Shown here piece by piece: positions 51,182-59,120 of a stretch of DNA of 64,000 nt. The notes beneath the pieces are model-generated. The model searched no databases. It was not told where the DNA came from and was given only the letters and a program-made list of their open reading frames with translations. The translations under genes and the position numbers were made by a program. Source of the stretch: Hymenobacter taeanensis (GTDB taxonomy: Bacteria; Bacteroidota; Bacteroidia; Cytophagales; Hymenobacteraceae); assembly GCF_013137895.1 (NCBI RefSeq), contig NZ_CP053538.1:2635001-2699000 (forward strand), read 5' to 3'. Each line of letters begins with the position of its first letter. The stretch's first letter is position 1.

Positions 51182-52780
51182 TTATGGAGCGATGGGGCCT
51201 GATGAGCCTACAGAATCAGCTGGCTCTGCTTCAGCAGGAGCTTCGGTGGTTTCCGCCGAATCAGATTCGGGAGTAATGGTTTCGGTGGTGACCCTGGGAG
51301 CAACAGGTTCCGGCAATGAACGACCTTCGGTGGTCAGGTCAATGGTATCAGGCTGAATATCATCAATCGTGGGCGGCGTAGCCTCTGCTTCATCCGTGTC
51401 GGCCTCTGGCTGATATTCAGGGCGGCTGACGGTATGAGCTGGAGTGGGGGTGGTTTCCCGCAGCAGCTTGCCAGACCACCGCACAATTCCCCAGCCAGCC
51501 AGCGCTACGCATACCAGCACTGCCACCACCAGCGCCACGCGCGGCAACCGCAGATGTACGGTTTGGCGCCGCAGCCCGTGCAGAGCCGGGGGTGTTTGAG
51601 GCTGGCGCTGGGGCGCGGCCGCCTTAGGGCGGGCAGCTGCCGCTGGCTTAGGTGTGGCGGTAGGCATGCCAGCCGGAGCTACCACAGGCTTGGCTGAGCT
51701 TGCTGGAGCCACCACCGCCGGAGCAGCAGCTGGTGGGGTGAGTGGGCGTTGCTGCATCTGCTCAATCAGCTGGCCTAGCTGCTGAATGCGGGTATCCAGC
51801 TCCCGGTTGCGGGCGTCGGCTTCCGTTCGGGCAGCCTTGATGGCCTCTTCTAAAGCCGCTTTCTCCTGGCTTTCCTGCTGCAACCGGGCACGAAGCTCGG
51901 CGGCCTCAGCGGCGGCTGAGGGAGCTTGCTCCAGTTGGGCCCGCAGTTGCGCAATACTCTGCTCGCGTTCAGCCTCCCGCGCCTCCATAGCCTGGCGCTG
52001 GGCATTTAGCTCAGTGTGTACCTGTTGGCTGAGCTGCTCTAGCCGTTGCATTTCCTGCTGGCCTGCCACCACAGCCTCGGCGGGGGCTCCGTAAGGGGCA
52101 TCTTCCGGAATGTCAACCGCGCCCAGCCAGTACCACAGCTGGCGGGCCTTCTGCTCCCAAAAACCGGCTTCAGGAGTTTCCTCGGGCGCACTGCCTGCGG
52201 CGGCGCTGGTGGCGAGGTCGTGGGCCCAGGTCAGGAGTTCATCTTCGGAGAAGTTGAGCGCAGAGTGGCCTAGCTGGCGCAGGCGGCGGGGTAATTGGGT
52301 TGTAGCCCCCAGGAGCTGAAAGTTCTCGGCACCCGGCTGCCGGCGCAGGTATGCCTCCACGCTTGGCCCAAACTGCACGGTTTCGGCAAAAAGCACAATA
52401 CCTGTAATGTACTCGGGTAGAATGCTGATGCGGGGAAGCTGGGCGGTTAGCCAGGTTGCTACGGCTTCCTGCTGGTGCAAAAACTGCTCAAAGGGATTGG
52501 CGGCGTGCTCGTCGCCGTGCAGGGTGTAAGGGCCCAGCTGCCAGGCGGCATCTGGCTGCGTAGAAATTTCAAGCAGCCCACCCTCAGGCACAAAAAGCAG
52601 TACCGTAATGCTATGAGGGCGCACTACCAGGGCATCAATCACCTCGCCTTCTACCTCAAAATTACCGAGCAGCAGGGCCGTAGTAGGGGCAGTGTCGGCT
52701 AGCAGGGCCGCACGCACAGCCTCGTACTGGGCCTGGCGAGCCGCGTCAGCAAAGGGGGTATACAAAAGGCTGTGCAGCAT
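51182..52780 (-). CDS. NERD-like N-terminal domain, coiled-coil and single-pass membrane protein
   Basis: 532 residues. Residues 1-180 resemble a nuclease-related (NERD-like) domain: LLLGNFEVEGEVIDALVVRP, HSITVLLFVPEGGLLEISTQ, YITGIVLFAETVQFGP. About 215-345 is a long Gln/Glu/Ala coiled coil (MQRLEQLSQQVHTELNAQRQ, AALEEAIKAARTEADARNRE). A Pro/Ala-rich linker follows, then one membrane helix (VALVVAVLVCVALAGWGIVR), and an acidic Thr/Pro/Glu-rich tail. The start at 52780 gives MLHSLLYTPFADAARQAQYE. NERD catalytic residues are not obvious, so nuclease activity is uncertain. Function unknown. Confidence 0.7.
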   Translation of the reverse strand: MLHSLLYTPFADAARQAQYEAVRAALLADTAPTTALLLGNFEVEGEVIDALVVRPHSITVLLFVPEGGLLEISTQPDAAWQLGPYTLHGDEHAANPFEQFLHQQEAVATWLTAQLPRISILPEYITGIVLFAETVQFGPSVEAYLRRQPGAENFQLLGATTQLPRRLRQLGHSALNFSEDELLTWAHDLATSAAAGSAPEETPEAGFWEQKARQLWYWLGAVDIPEDAPYGAPAEAVVAGQQEMQRLEQLSQQVHTELNAQRQAMEAREAEREQSIAQLRAQLEQAPSAAAEAAELRARLQQESQEKAALEEAIKAARTEADARNRELDTRIQQLGQLIEQMQQRPLTPPAAAPAVVAPASSAKPVVAPAGMPTATPKPAAAARPKAAAPQRQPQTPPALHGLRRQTVHLRLPRVALVVAVLVCVALAGWGIVRWSGKLLRETTPTPAHTVSRPEYQPEADTDEAEATPPTIDDIQPDTIDLTTEGRSLPEPVAPRVTTETITPESDSAETTEAPAEAEPADSVGSSGPIAP

Positions 52781-53064
52781 GAGGTAGTTGAAATATAAAA
52801 AGCGGTAACTGCCGCGCATCAGCTGCTAAAGAGCCGCAGCGGGTACGCCGTAATGTACTGCGTTGGGTAAGCGTTGATTGGAAACTTACCTGAGCCAGCG
52901 GGCTTTGGTTGCTGGTTCATAACGCAGCAGTTTTCAGCTGCATTATACAACACGGTGACGGGAGTAAGCCAGCGTGATGCCGAGGGCCCCTGATAGGAAC
53001 GGAACGCCCTCAATCGGCAAGGCTATAGCTAGGCTGCGCAAAAGGCCCCCCTAGGCCACTAAAA

Positions 53065-53078
53065 TATTACCGGTAATA
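53065..53078. promoter_or_regulatory. 14-bp perfect palindrome before the ABC transporter gene
   Basis: TATTACCGGTAATA is a perfect palindrome about 54 bp before the ABC transporter ATG. It may be an operator. The rest of the gap 52781-53131 (351 bp) has no recognised gene. Confidence 0.45.
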
Positions 53079-53131
53079 CTGCCAAAACGGCCGCGTTATG
53101 GTTTCGGCGCGAAGTGTGCCGTACACGGACT

Positions 53132-55009
53132 ATGGCTCGTTCTGACTCTTTTTTTTCTACAATATCCGCCAAAAAACCGCGGCCCGATGGTAAGCCGGCC
53201 CTTTCGGTGCAGGAGCGGTTTTCGGCTTTGAAAAACCTGCCGGAGTTTCTGCGTCTGGTTTGGCAGACCAGCCCGGCCTTAACCCTCGGCAATATAGGTC
53301 TACGCCTGCTGCGCGCGGCGTTGCCCGTGGCCATGCTTTACATAGGCCAGCTGATTCTCGACACGGTAGTGCAGCTAAGCCGGCAACCCGCCCCAGACCG
53401 GGTATTAGCTCCGGTGATGGGGCTAGTGGCACTGGAGTTTGGTCTGGCAATTCTTTCTGATGCGCTGGGCCGCGGTGTGGCTCTGCTCGACTCGCTGCTG
53501 GGCGACCTGTTTGCCAATCAGACTTCCGTGCGCCTGATGGAGCACGCGGCCGAACTCGACCTCGATCAGTTTGAGGATAGCGTATTCTATGATAAGCTGG
53601 AGCGCGCCCGCCGCCAGACCCTGTCGCGCACCGTGCTCATGGCCCAGGTGCTCAGTCAGGCCCAGGACTTCATCACCATGGGCTTTTTGGCCGTTGGCCT
53701 CACGGCCTTCAACCCGTGGCTGCTGCTGTTGCTGCTGGTGGCGGTGGTGCCGGCTTTCCTCGGCGAATCTCACTTTAATGAGCGTAGCTATTCGCTGGTG
53801 CATGGCTGGACGCCGGAACGGCGTGAGCTAGACTACCTACGCCAGACCGGGGCTTCCGATGAAACGGCCAAAGAGGTAAAAATCTTTGGGCTGTCGGGCT
53901 TTCTGATTGATAGATTCCGGACCCTCTCAGATGAATTTTACCAGAAGAACAAAGACCTCGTGATTCGTCGGGCGGGCTGGGGTACGTTCTTCGCGGCCGT
54001 GGGCGCTGGGGGGTATTATGCTGCCTATGTCTACATCATCAGCCAGGCCGTGTACGGGCGCGTGAGCATTGGCCAGCTAACGTTTCTGGCGGGCTCATTT
54101 GGCCGTATGCGGGGTTTGCTGGAAGGCATCCTGAGTCGGTTCAGCTCCGTGGCTGAAGGTGCCCTGTACCTGCAGGACTTTTTCGATTTCTTTCACCTGC
54201 AGCCCCGTATCCGGCGCGATGACACGCAGCCGGTGCGCCCATTTCCTCACCCTATTCGGCAGGGTTTTACCTTCGAGAATGTAGGCTTTAAATACCGCAA
54301 TGCCGAAAAATGGGCCTTGCGTAACCTTAACTTCACGCTGCAGGCTGGCGAGAAGCTGGCGCTGGTAGGTGAGAACGGCGCCGGCAAAACCACCCTCGTG
54401 AAGCTGCTTTCCCGCCTCTACGATCCCACTGAAGGCCGAATCCTGCTCGATGGCTACGACCTGCGTGAGTACGACCCCGCCGAACTGCGCCAGGAAATTG
54501 GCGTTATCTTCCAGGACTTTGTACGCTTCCAGCTTCCAGCTGGCCAAAACCTGGCTGTTGGTCGCATTGAGCAGAAAGACAACCGTCCGCGCATTGAGCA
54601 AGCAGCAGCCCAAAGTCTCGCCGACTCCGTAATTGCCAAGCTACCTCAGGGCTACGACCAAATGATTGGCCGGCGCTTCAATGGGGGCGTTGACCTGAGC
54701 GGGGGCGAGTGGCAGAAGATTGCGCTGGGCCGCGCCTATATGCGTGAAGCACAACTGTTGATTCTTGATGAGCCTACTGCTGCCCTCGACGCCCGCGCTG
54801 AGTACGAGGTGTTCCAACGCTTCAACGACCTTACCCAGGGCAAAACCGCTGTTCTTATTTCGCACCGGTTCAGCACTGTGCGTATGGCCAACCGGATTCT
54901 GGTTATTGAGAACGGGCAATTTGTGGAGATAGGCAGCCACGAAGAACTGCTGGGCAAAGGTGGCCGCTACGCAGAGCTGTTTCAGCTGCAGGCTGCTGGA
55001 TACCGTTAA
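53132..55009 (+). CDS. ABC transporter, fused permease-ATPase (exporter type)
   Basis: 625 residues. Six-helix permease domain (about 50-330: MLYIGQLILDTVVQL, LGRGVALLDSLLGDLFANQT, WLLLLLLVAVVPAFLGES, GGYYAAYVYIISQAV) then an ATPase domain with Walker A LVGENGAGKTTLVKLLSRLY, Q-loop GVIFQDFVRF, signature VDLSGGEWQKIALGRAYM and Walker B LLILDEPTAALD, H-loop LISHRFSTV. Start at ATG 53132 rather than GTG 53114, which sits 18 bp upstream in frame. Homodimeric lipid/peptide exporter in type; the cargo cannot be told. Confidence 0.92.
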   Translation: MARSDSFFSTISAKKPRPDGKPALSVQERFSALKNLPEFLRLVWQTSPALTLGNIGLRLLRAALPVAMLYIGQLILDTVVQLSRQPAPDRVLAPVMGLVALEFGLAILSDALGRGVALLDSLLGDLFANQTSVRLMEHAAELDLDQFEDSVFYDKLERARRQTLSRTVLMAQVLSQAQDFITMGFLAVGLTAFNPWLLLLLLVAVVPAFLGESHFNERSYSLVHGWTPERRELDYLRQTGASDETAKEVKIFGLSGFLIDRFRTLSDEFYQKNKDLVIRRAGWGTFFAAVGAGGYYAAYVYIISQAVYGRVSIGQLTFLAGSFGRMRGLLEGILSRFSSVAEGALYLQDFFDFFHLQPRIRRDDTQPVRPFPHPIRQGFTFENVGFKYRNAEKWALRNLNFTLQAGEKLALVGENGAGKTTLVKLLSRLYDPTEGRILLDGYDLREYDPAELRQEIGVIFQDFVRFQLPAGQNLAVGRIEQKDNRPRIEQAAAQSLADSVIAKLPQGYDQMIGRRFNGGVDLSGGEWQKIALGRAYMREAQLLILDEPTAALDARAEYEVFQRFNDLTQGKTAVLISHRFSTVRMANRILVIENGQFVEIGSHEELLGKGGRYAELFQLQAAGYR

Positions 55010-55016
55010 TGTACAG

Positions 55017-55061
55017 CACATAAAACAGGCCTAGGATAAGATACTAGGCCTGTTTTATGTG
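55017..55061 (+). terminator. Terminator of the ABC transporter gene
   Basis: Perfect 18-bp stem, CACATAAAACAGGCCTAG with CTAGGCCTGTTTTATGTG. Each arm ends in the recurrent motif (GGCCTAG and CTAGGCC). Confidence 0.85.
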
Positions 55062-55119
55062 CGTGGGAGTTGGATCAGTAGTCAATTTAATTAATGCTCA
55101 TAAAGGGTTTAATAGTATT

Positions 55120-55133
55120 TGTAAGTACTTACA
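55120..55133. promoter_or_regulatory. 14-bp perfect palindrome, likely operator of the MarR-GNAT gene
   Basis: TGTAAGTACTTACA is a perfect palindrome in an A/T-rich stretch ending 20 bp before the ATG at 55154. A site of this size and place fits autoregulation by the MarR-type domain encoded just downstream (inference). Confidence 0.55.
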
Positions 55134-55153
55134 TAAATGCTTTTATTTGTGTC

Positions 55154-56107
55154 ATGAATTTCTTCGAGGAAGTGGGTACTGCCGCGCTGGGGAGCAGGCT
55201 GCGGCGCCTCAACGACATGATGACCAGTCAGGCTGCGGAAGTATACAGCTTGTACCACGTGCCCTTTGAGCCCCGCTGGTTTCCAGTCTTCTACACGGTG
55301 GCATCAGCGGCTGGCCGCCACATTGGTGATATTGCCGAAAGCATCGGCCAGACCCATGCGGCGGTAAGCCAGGTGGTAAAGGACTTAGCAAAGCATGAGC
55401 TGGTAACCGTACAGCGCGCTCAAGTGGATCAGCGCCGCAGTGAAGTGTCGCTTACTGAAAGGGGGGCTGAGCTATGGACGGGTCTGCAGCAGCAAACCAC
55501 CGATGTGCGCCAAGCCACGGAAGAACTACTGGCAGAAACGCGGCATAACCTGTGGCTAGCCCTGGGCGAGATGGAATACGCGTTGTCGCGCCAAAGCCTG
55601 GCGAGCCGGGTGAAAGCCATTCGCGATGCTCGCGTGGCCGGAGAGGTACATATTCTCGAGTACCAGCCCCATTACCATCCCGATTTCAAGCGCCTCAACG
55701 TGGAATGGATTGAACGCTATTTCCGCGTGGAAGAAGCCGACCTCAAAGCTCTAAACCACCCAGATGAATACATTCTGCAGCGGGGCGGCCACATACTGCT
55801 AGCTGAATACCACGGCCAGGTGGTAGGCACCTGCGCCCTCCTGCGCATGGATGACGACACGTTTGAGCTGGCAAAAATGGCCGTTTCGCCCACTGCGCAA
55901 GGCCTGGGCATTGGGTTCCGGTTGGGCGAGGCGGCTATTGCCAAAGCTCAAATGCTAGGGGCCCGGCGCCTGTACTTAGAGAGTAATACCAAGCTTGCGC
56001 CGGCGTTGCAGCTCTACCACAAGCTCGGATTTCGCAAAACCGTGGCCGGGCAGCCTTCGCCCTATGAGCGGTGTAATATTCAGATGGAGAAAATATTAAC
56101 TGCCTAA
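55154..56107 (+). CDS. MarR-family regulator fused to a GNAT N-acetyltransferase
   Basis: 317 residues from the ATG at 55154, which gives MNFFEEVGTAALGSRLRRLN, the usual start of this fused family. Residues 1-145 are a MarR-type winged helix (FPVFYTVASAAGRHIGDIAE, SIGQTHAAVSQVVKDLAKHE, LVTVQRAQVDQRRSEVSLTE). Residues about 155-317 are a GNAT domain (HILLAEYHGQVVGTCALLRM, FELAKMAVSPTAQGLGIGFR, LGEAAIAKAQMLGARRLYLE, YHKLGFRKTVAG) with the acetyl-CoA loop QGLGIG. A possible earlier ATG at 55094 would put the palindrome inside the gene. The regulator may sense an acyl or amine substrate; not known. Confidence 0.9.
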   Translation: MNFFEEVGTAALGSRLRRLNDMMTSQAAEVYSLYHVPFEPRWFPVFYTVASAAGRHIGDIAESIGQTHAAVSQVVKDLAKHELVTVQRAQVDQRRSEVSLTERGAELWTGLQQQTTDVRQATEELLAETRHNLWLALGEMEYALSRQSLASRVKAIRDARVAGEVHILEYQPHYHPDFKRLNVEWIERYFRVEEADLKALNHPDEYILQRGGHILLAEYHGQVVGTCALLRMDDDTFELAKMAVSPTAQGLGIGFRLGEAAIAKAQMLGARRLYLESNTKLAPALQLYHKLGFRKTVAGQPSPYERCNIQMEKILTA

Positions 56108-56170
56108 ACGGGCAGCGCGAATGTGCACCTGCTACCTGAGCCTTAGGCCACCCTCACCATATTGCGCTTT

Positions 56171-56668
56171 ATGCCCGTTGTTTTCCGTTTTCTGCCCGAC
56201 CTGCCGCCCCCTGGCTCCGACTGGGAAAACCTGCTGGCGCTGCTCACTACTATTTTCTCCACTATCGAAGGGCGGCAAGCGGCTGAGCTACGCTACCAAC
56301 AAGCCCGCGGGCCGGTGCAGGTGTGGCTGGCAGAAGCCGAGGGAAAACTGGTGGGGTGCAAGCTAGGCTATGAGCGCAAGCCGGAGCACTATTACAGCTG
56401 GCTGGGCGGCGTAGAGCCCGCTTACCGGGGGCAGGGCATTGCTGCCGAGCTACTGCGCCAGCAGCACACCTGGTGTCGGCTGCAAGGCTACCAACGCATT
56501 CGTACCCAAACCTACAACCAGTGGCGCGCCATGCTGCTGCTAAACCTAAAATCGGGGTTTGATATTGTAGGAACGCAGCAGGGGGCATACGGCTTAGTTA
56601 TTGTATTGGAAAAATCAGTGCTGCCAACCAAAACTGCTGAGGCACAAAGTTATGCTAGTGAAAAGTAG
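56171..56668 (+). CDS. GNAT-family N-acetyltransferase
   Basis: 165 residues. GNAT core: RGPVQVWLAEAEGKLVGCKL, YYSWLGGVEPAYRGQGIAAE with the acetyl-CoA pyrophosphate loop RGQGIA, LLRQQHTWCRLQGYQRIRTQ, and NQWRAMLLLNLKSGFDIVGT. The start ATG at 56171 gives MPVVFRFLPDLPPPG; a TTG nine bases upstream is less likely. It follows the MarR-GNAT gene by 63 nt on the same strand and may be in the same unit. Substrate unknown. Confidence 0.87.
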   Translation: MPVVFRFLPDLPPPGSDWENLLALLTTIFSTIEGRQAAELRYQQARGPVQVWLAEAEGKLVGCKLGYERKPEHYYSWLGGVEPAYRGQGIAAELLRQQHTWCRLQGYQRIRTQTYNQWRAMLLLNLKSGFDIVGTQQGAYGLVIVLEKSVLPTKTAEAQSYASEK

Positions 56669-56727
56669 TTGATAATTGGCACGGAGAGCCGTATCTTAGG
56701 CAAGGTTCCACCCTGTGCTTTTTGTCT

Positions 56728-57321
56728 ATGAAATGGTTTTTACTTCTGCTAGTAGGGCTCAGTATGGCCCTTTCCAGCTGCTTGATGTCTCGGGAGGCTC
56801 GTGTAGAGTCTGATTACAGCTTTTCGGGGCAGTTCCGGCGTTACCGCACCTATGAGTTTGTGACCGGCGACGGTATTGCCTCCGACACCAGCCGGCTGGG
56901 TGAGGCTGTGCGCGATGCCATTCGTACCCGCATGAAGGTGCAGGGGTATCGCCCAGCCCGGAGGCGCCCCGATCTGCTGGTAAACTTTCGGCTGTTTGAG
57001 GGCACCATGCGGTTTCGCGGCTATCAGCAGCCCGATTTCTCCCGCTGGGTAAAAACAGGCTACGCCGATGATGATGAAACCCCCAATGAACAGCGCCAGG
57101 GCTATAGCCCCGTCCGGATGCTACTACTTGATGGTACCCTGCTGGTAACCCTCATCGATAACCAAACCAACCGGGCCGTCTGGAACGGTTATGCTTCCGG
57201 AGTTTCCGTACCCACGGGCCCCCAGGGTGAGCTTATCCTGCGCCGCTCAGTGCGCTCCATCTTCGACCAATACCACGTCTTTACCGAAGGCTACCTGCAA
57301 GGCAACAACAGCGGGGAGTAA
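56728..57321 (+). CDS. DUF4136 lipoprotein
   Basis: 197 residues. Start at ATG 56728: KWFLLLLVGLSMALSSC is a signal peptide with lipobox LSSC. The mature part is DUF4136-like: ARVESDYSFSGQFRRYRTYE, the helical RLGEAVRDAIRTRMKVQGYR, DLLVNFRLFEGTMRFRGYQQ, GTLLVTLIDNQTNRAVWNGY, and a final RRSVRSIFDQY. Family members are periplasmic lipoproteins without known function. A hairpin terminator follows 115 nt later. Confidence 0.88.
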   Translation: MKWFLLLLVGLSMALSSCLMSREARVESDYSFSGQFRRYRTYEFVTGDGIASDTSRLGEAVRDAIRTRMKVQGYRPARRRPDLLVNFRLFEGTMRFRGYQQPDFSRWVKTGYADDDETPNEQRQGYSPVRMLLLDGTLLVTLIDNQTNRAVWNGYASGVSVPTGPQGELILRRSVRSIFDQYHVFTEGYLQGNNSGE

Positions 57322-57435
57322 GCGGTGAAATTGTGAAGTTGTGAGTTTGTGCATGAGCAAAGAAGCCTAACAACTCCGTTCTTGCGAGCGGAGCGGCAAC
57401 ATTCTTAACTGGCTCTCTGCCATCCTGATCTAGTC

Positions 57436-57472
57436 AAAAGCTCTTACTTCTACCAAGGAGGTAAGAGCTTTT
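57436..57472 (+). terminator. Terminator after the DUF4136 gene
   Basis: 12-bp stem AAAAGCTCTTAC with GTAAGAGCTTTT. The upstream gap contains CTTGCGAGCGGAGC (57381 onward), part of a repeat family seen elsewhere in this window. Confidence 0.7.
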
Positions 57473-57518
57473 CCAGTCTCTAGGCTTTTCACTGCGAAAA
57501 GAAGGAATAGCAGCACTT

Positions 57519-57558
57519 GCTTAGCGTGCTAGTGCTTCGTTCCACTGACACGCTAAGC
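57519..57558 (-). terminator. Terminator-like hairpin after xdhC
   Basis: Perfect 10-bp arms GCTTAGCGTG (57519-57528) and CACGCTAAGC (57549-57558) with a 20-nt loop, 12 bp past the xdhC stop on the minus strand. Confidence 0.6.
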
Positions 57559-57570
57559 CACTTCATAAGT

Positions 57571-58566
57571 TCACTTCGTATTCCTAACCCGGATCAACTC
57601 CGCAGCTATGCTGATAGCAATTTCCTCAGGGGTGCGGCTGTGAATTGGTAGGCCTATGGGAGCTGAGATGCGGGCCAGCTGCTGCTCTGGGGTTCCTTCA
57701 CTGCGGAGGGTGCCCAAGAGCTCAGTGATTTTGGCCTGACTGCCCAATGCGCCCAAGTACCGGACCTGGTGGCCTAGCAGCTGCCGCAGTACCACCAGAT
57801 CGGAGCGGTACCCAACGGTCATGATGAGTACGTACTCGTCGGGGCCCTCCGGTATTTCGGCGGCTATGGCCTCGTAGGCCACTGTGCGCTTGTGGTGAGG
57901 GAAGGGGTTAGCTAGGAGTGTTGGTAGGTCCGGGCGGTCGTCAAGAACCGTTAGCTCAAAATCTAACGCCGCCAGCACGCGGCACAGCGCCAGGCTTACG
58001 TGGCCCGCCCCAATGATGGTAGCCCGGGAGGCAAAGCCCAGCCGTTCCTGATACTGCCACTGCTCTCCGGCCTGAAAGCGGTACCGCGGCGTGCCTGGCG
58101 GTACCGGCAGCACCCGTAAGCCAGTAGCCCCCGACAAGGCCAGTAACCCGCCCGTGTGCTTGCTCAGGGCCTCTTCGCACGCCACCACCGCGGGCAGGTC
58201 AGGCAGGGATAAGGGCAGGAACAGCACCCATTGCTCACCCGAGCAAATCATGCCGGAGCGGTCGGTGGGGGAGTCTTTACGATGGATTTGTGGGCGCAGG
58301 AGTGGCCTGGGCTGCGGGTCAAGTAAGCGGGTGCGGGCCAGTTCCACAAACTTGTGCTCCATAACGCCGCCCCCGATAGAGCCGACCGTTTCAGTAGCCG
58401 TTACGCTCATCTTAAAGCCCTGCCGGCCCGGGCTGCTGCCCTCGCTGGCCAGCACGCACAGCAGCGCTACCGGCACTCCGGCCCGCAAGTTGGCGGCCGC
58501 GTGCTGCCAAACAGGTAAGTCGCGCGGTGTGGCGGGAGAGGTGTAAGGCTCAGGAGTAATTAACAT
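57571..58566 (-). CDS. xdhC: XdhC-family molybdenum cofactor protein
   Basis: 331 residues. XdhC proteins bind molybdopterin, aid its sulfuration and hand it to the xanthine dehydrogenase large subunit. N-terminal XdhC/CoxI domain: LCVLASEGSSPGRQGFKMSV, TVGSIGGGVMEHKFVELART, SGMICSGEQWVLFLPL (Cys of the MCSG-like motif). The C-terminal NAD-binding fold has ATIIGAGHVSLALCRVLAAL, FELTVLDDRPDL and YRSDLVVLRQLL, ending GLPIHSRTPEEIAISIAAEL. It is the last gene of the xdhA-xdhB-membrane protein-xdhC run, so it is presumably the chaperone of XdhB. Confidence 0.93.
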   Translation of the reverse strand: MLITPEPYTSPATPRDLPVWQHAAANLRAGVPVALLCVLASEGSSPGRQGFKMSVTATETVGSIGGGVMEHKFVELARTRLLDPQPRPLLRPQIHRKDSPTDRSGMICSGEQWVLFLPLSLPDLPAVVACEEALSKHTGGLLALSGATGLRVLPVPPGTPRYRFQAGEQWQYQERLGFASRATIIGAGHVSLALCRVLAALDFELTVLDDRPDLPTLLANPFPHHKRTVAYEAIAAEIPEGPDEYVLIMTVGYRSDLVVLRQLLGHQVRYLGALGSQAKITELLGTLRSEGTPEQQLARISAPIGLPIHSRTPEEIAISIAAELIRVRNTK

Positions 58567-58643
58567 GGAGTTTAAGGTAGGCCCGGTTGCCGTAGCCCGC
58601 AGTTTTCACAGGAAAGCCGCCAAGAGTAACGGGCTACTTGCAG

Positions 58644-59120
58644 TTACCAGTTGGCGCTAAGAGCGTAATAAACGGCCATGACACCCGAAAATAAAGCGCT
58701 GACCAGAAACCGCCGGTCAGCCTGCAGCTTGTTCTGGATGTAGTAGTTCACCAGCAACGACACCGGCGCGTTCAGCAGAAACGAACGGGCAGCCATTGGG
58801 AGCAGGTCCCAGGTTATTTGATCGAACTGGCCTGCGCACAGCCGGATGAACACAAAATGGCGCGCAATCCAGAGAGGATTAAAGTAGGCCAGGGCCAGGG
58901 AGGCCCGCCGGAGTTGGGCCGTCCAGCCGGGGCGGTGAGGCACCCGGTGGTCAATCCAGCGGAAATAAGTGGGTACTTCCCAGGCGTAAATAGTGCCTGC
59001 AATGAAGGCAACGCCCAGCAGGCGTGACCAGGAAAACTCATGTTGAAGCAGAGCCGCGGCCGTATCGCCGGCGGCGTAAATCAGAGAGCCACGGACGTGG
59101 TTACGGTAGTTGAAGCGCAA
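58644..59120 (-). CDS. Integral membrane protein embedded in the xdh operon
   Basis: 158 residues with three or four hydrophobic segments (LLGVAFIAGTIYAWEVPTYF, LALAYFNPLWIARHFVFIRL, FLLNAPVSLLVNYYIQNKL, FLVSALFSGVMAVYYALSA). The N-terminus FNYRNHVRGSLIYAAGDTAA and the NAPVSLLVNY block recall Mpv17/PMP22-like proteins, but the match is weak. The ATG overlaps the xdhB 3' end by 40 nt, so the gene is read after xdhB and ends 77 bp before xdhC. It may place the dehydrogenase at the membrane or pass a substrate; neither is shown by sequence. Confidence 0.75.
   Translation of the reverse strand: MRFNYRNHVRGSLIYAAGDTAAALLQHEFSWSRLLGVAFIAGTIYAWEVPTYFRWIDHRVPHRPGWTAQLRRASLALAYFNPLWIARHFVFIRLCAGQFDQITWDLLPMAARSFLLNAPVSLLVNYYIQNKLQADRRFLVSALFSGVMAVYYALSANW

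Noticed and set aside
55094..55153. Earlier ATG for the MarR-GNAT gene
   Set aside because: The added 20 residues are hydrophobic and not seen in the family, and they would contain the palindrome.
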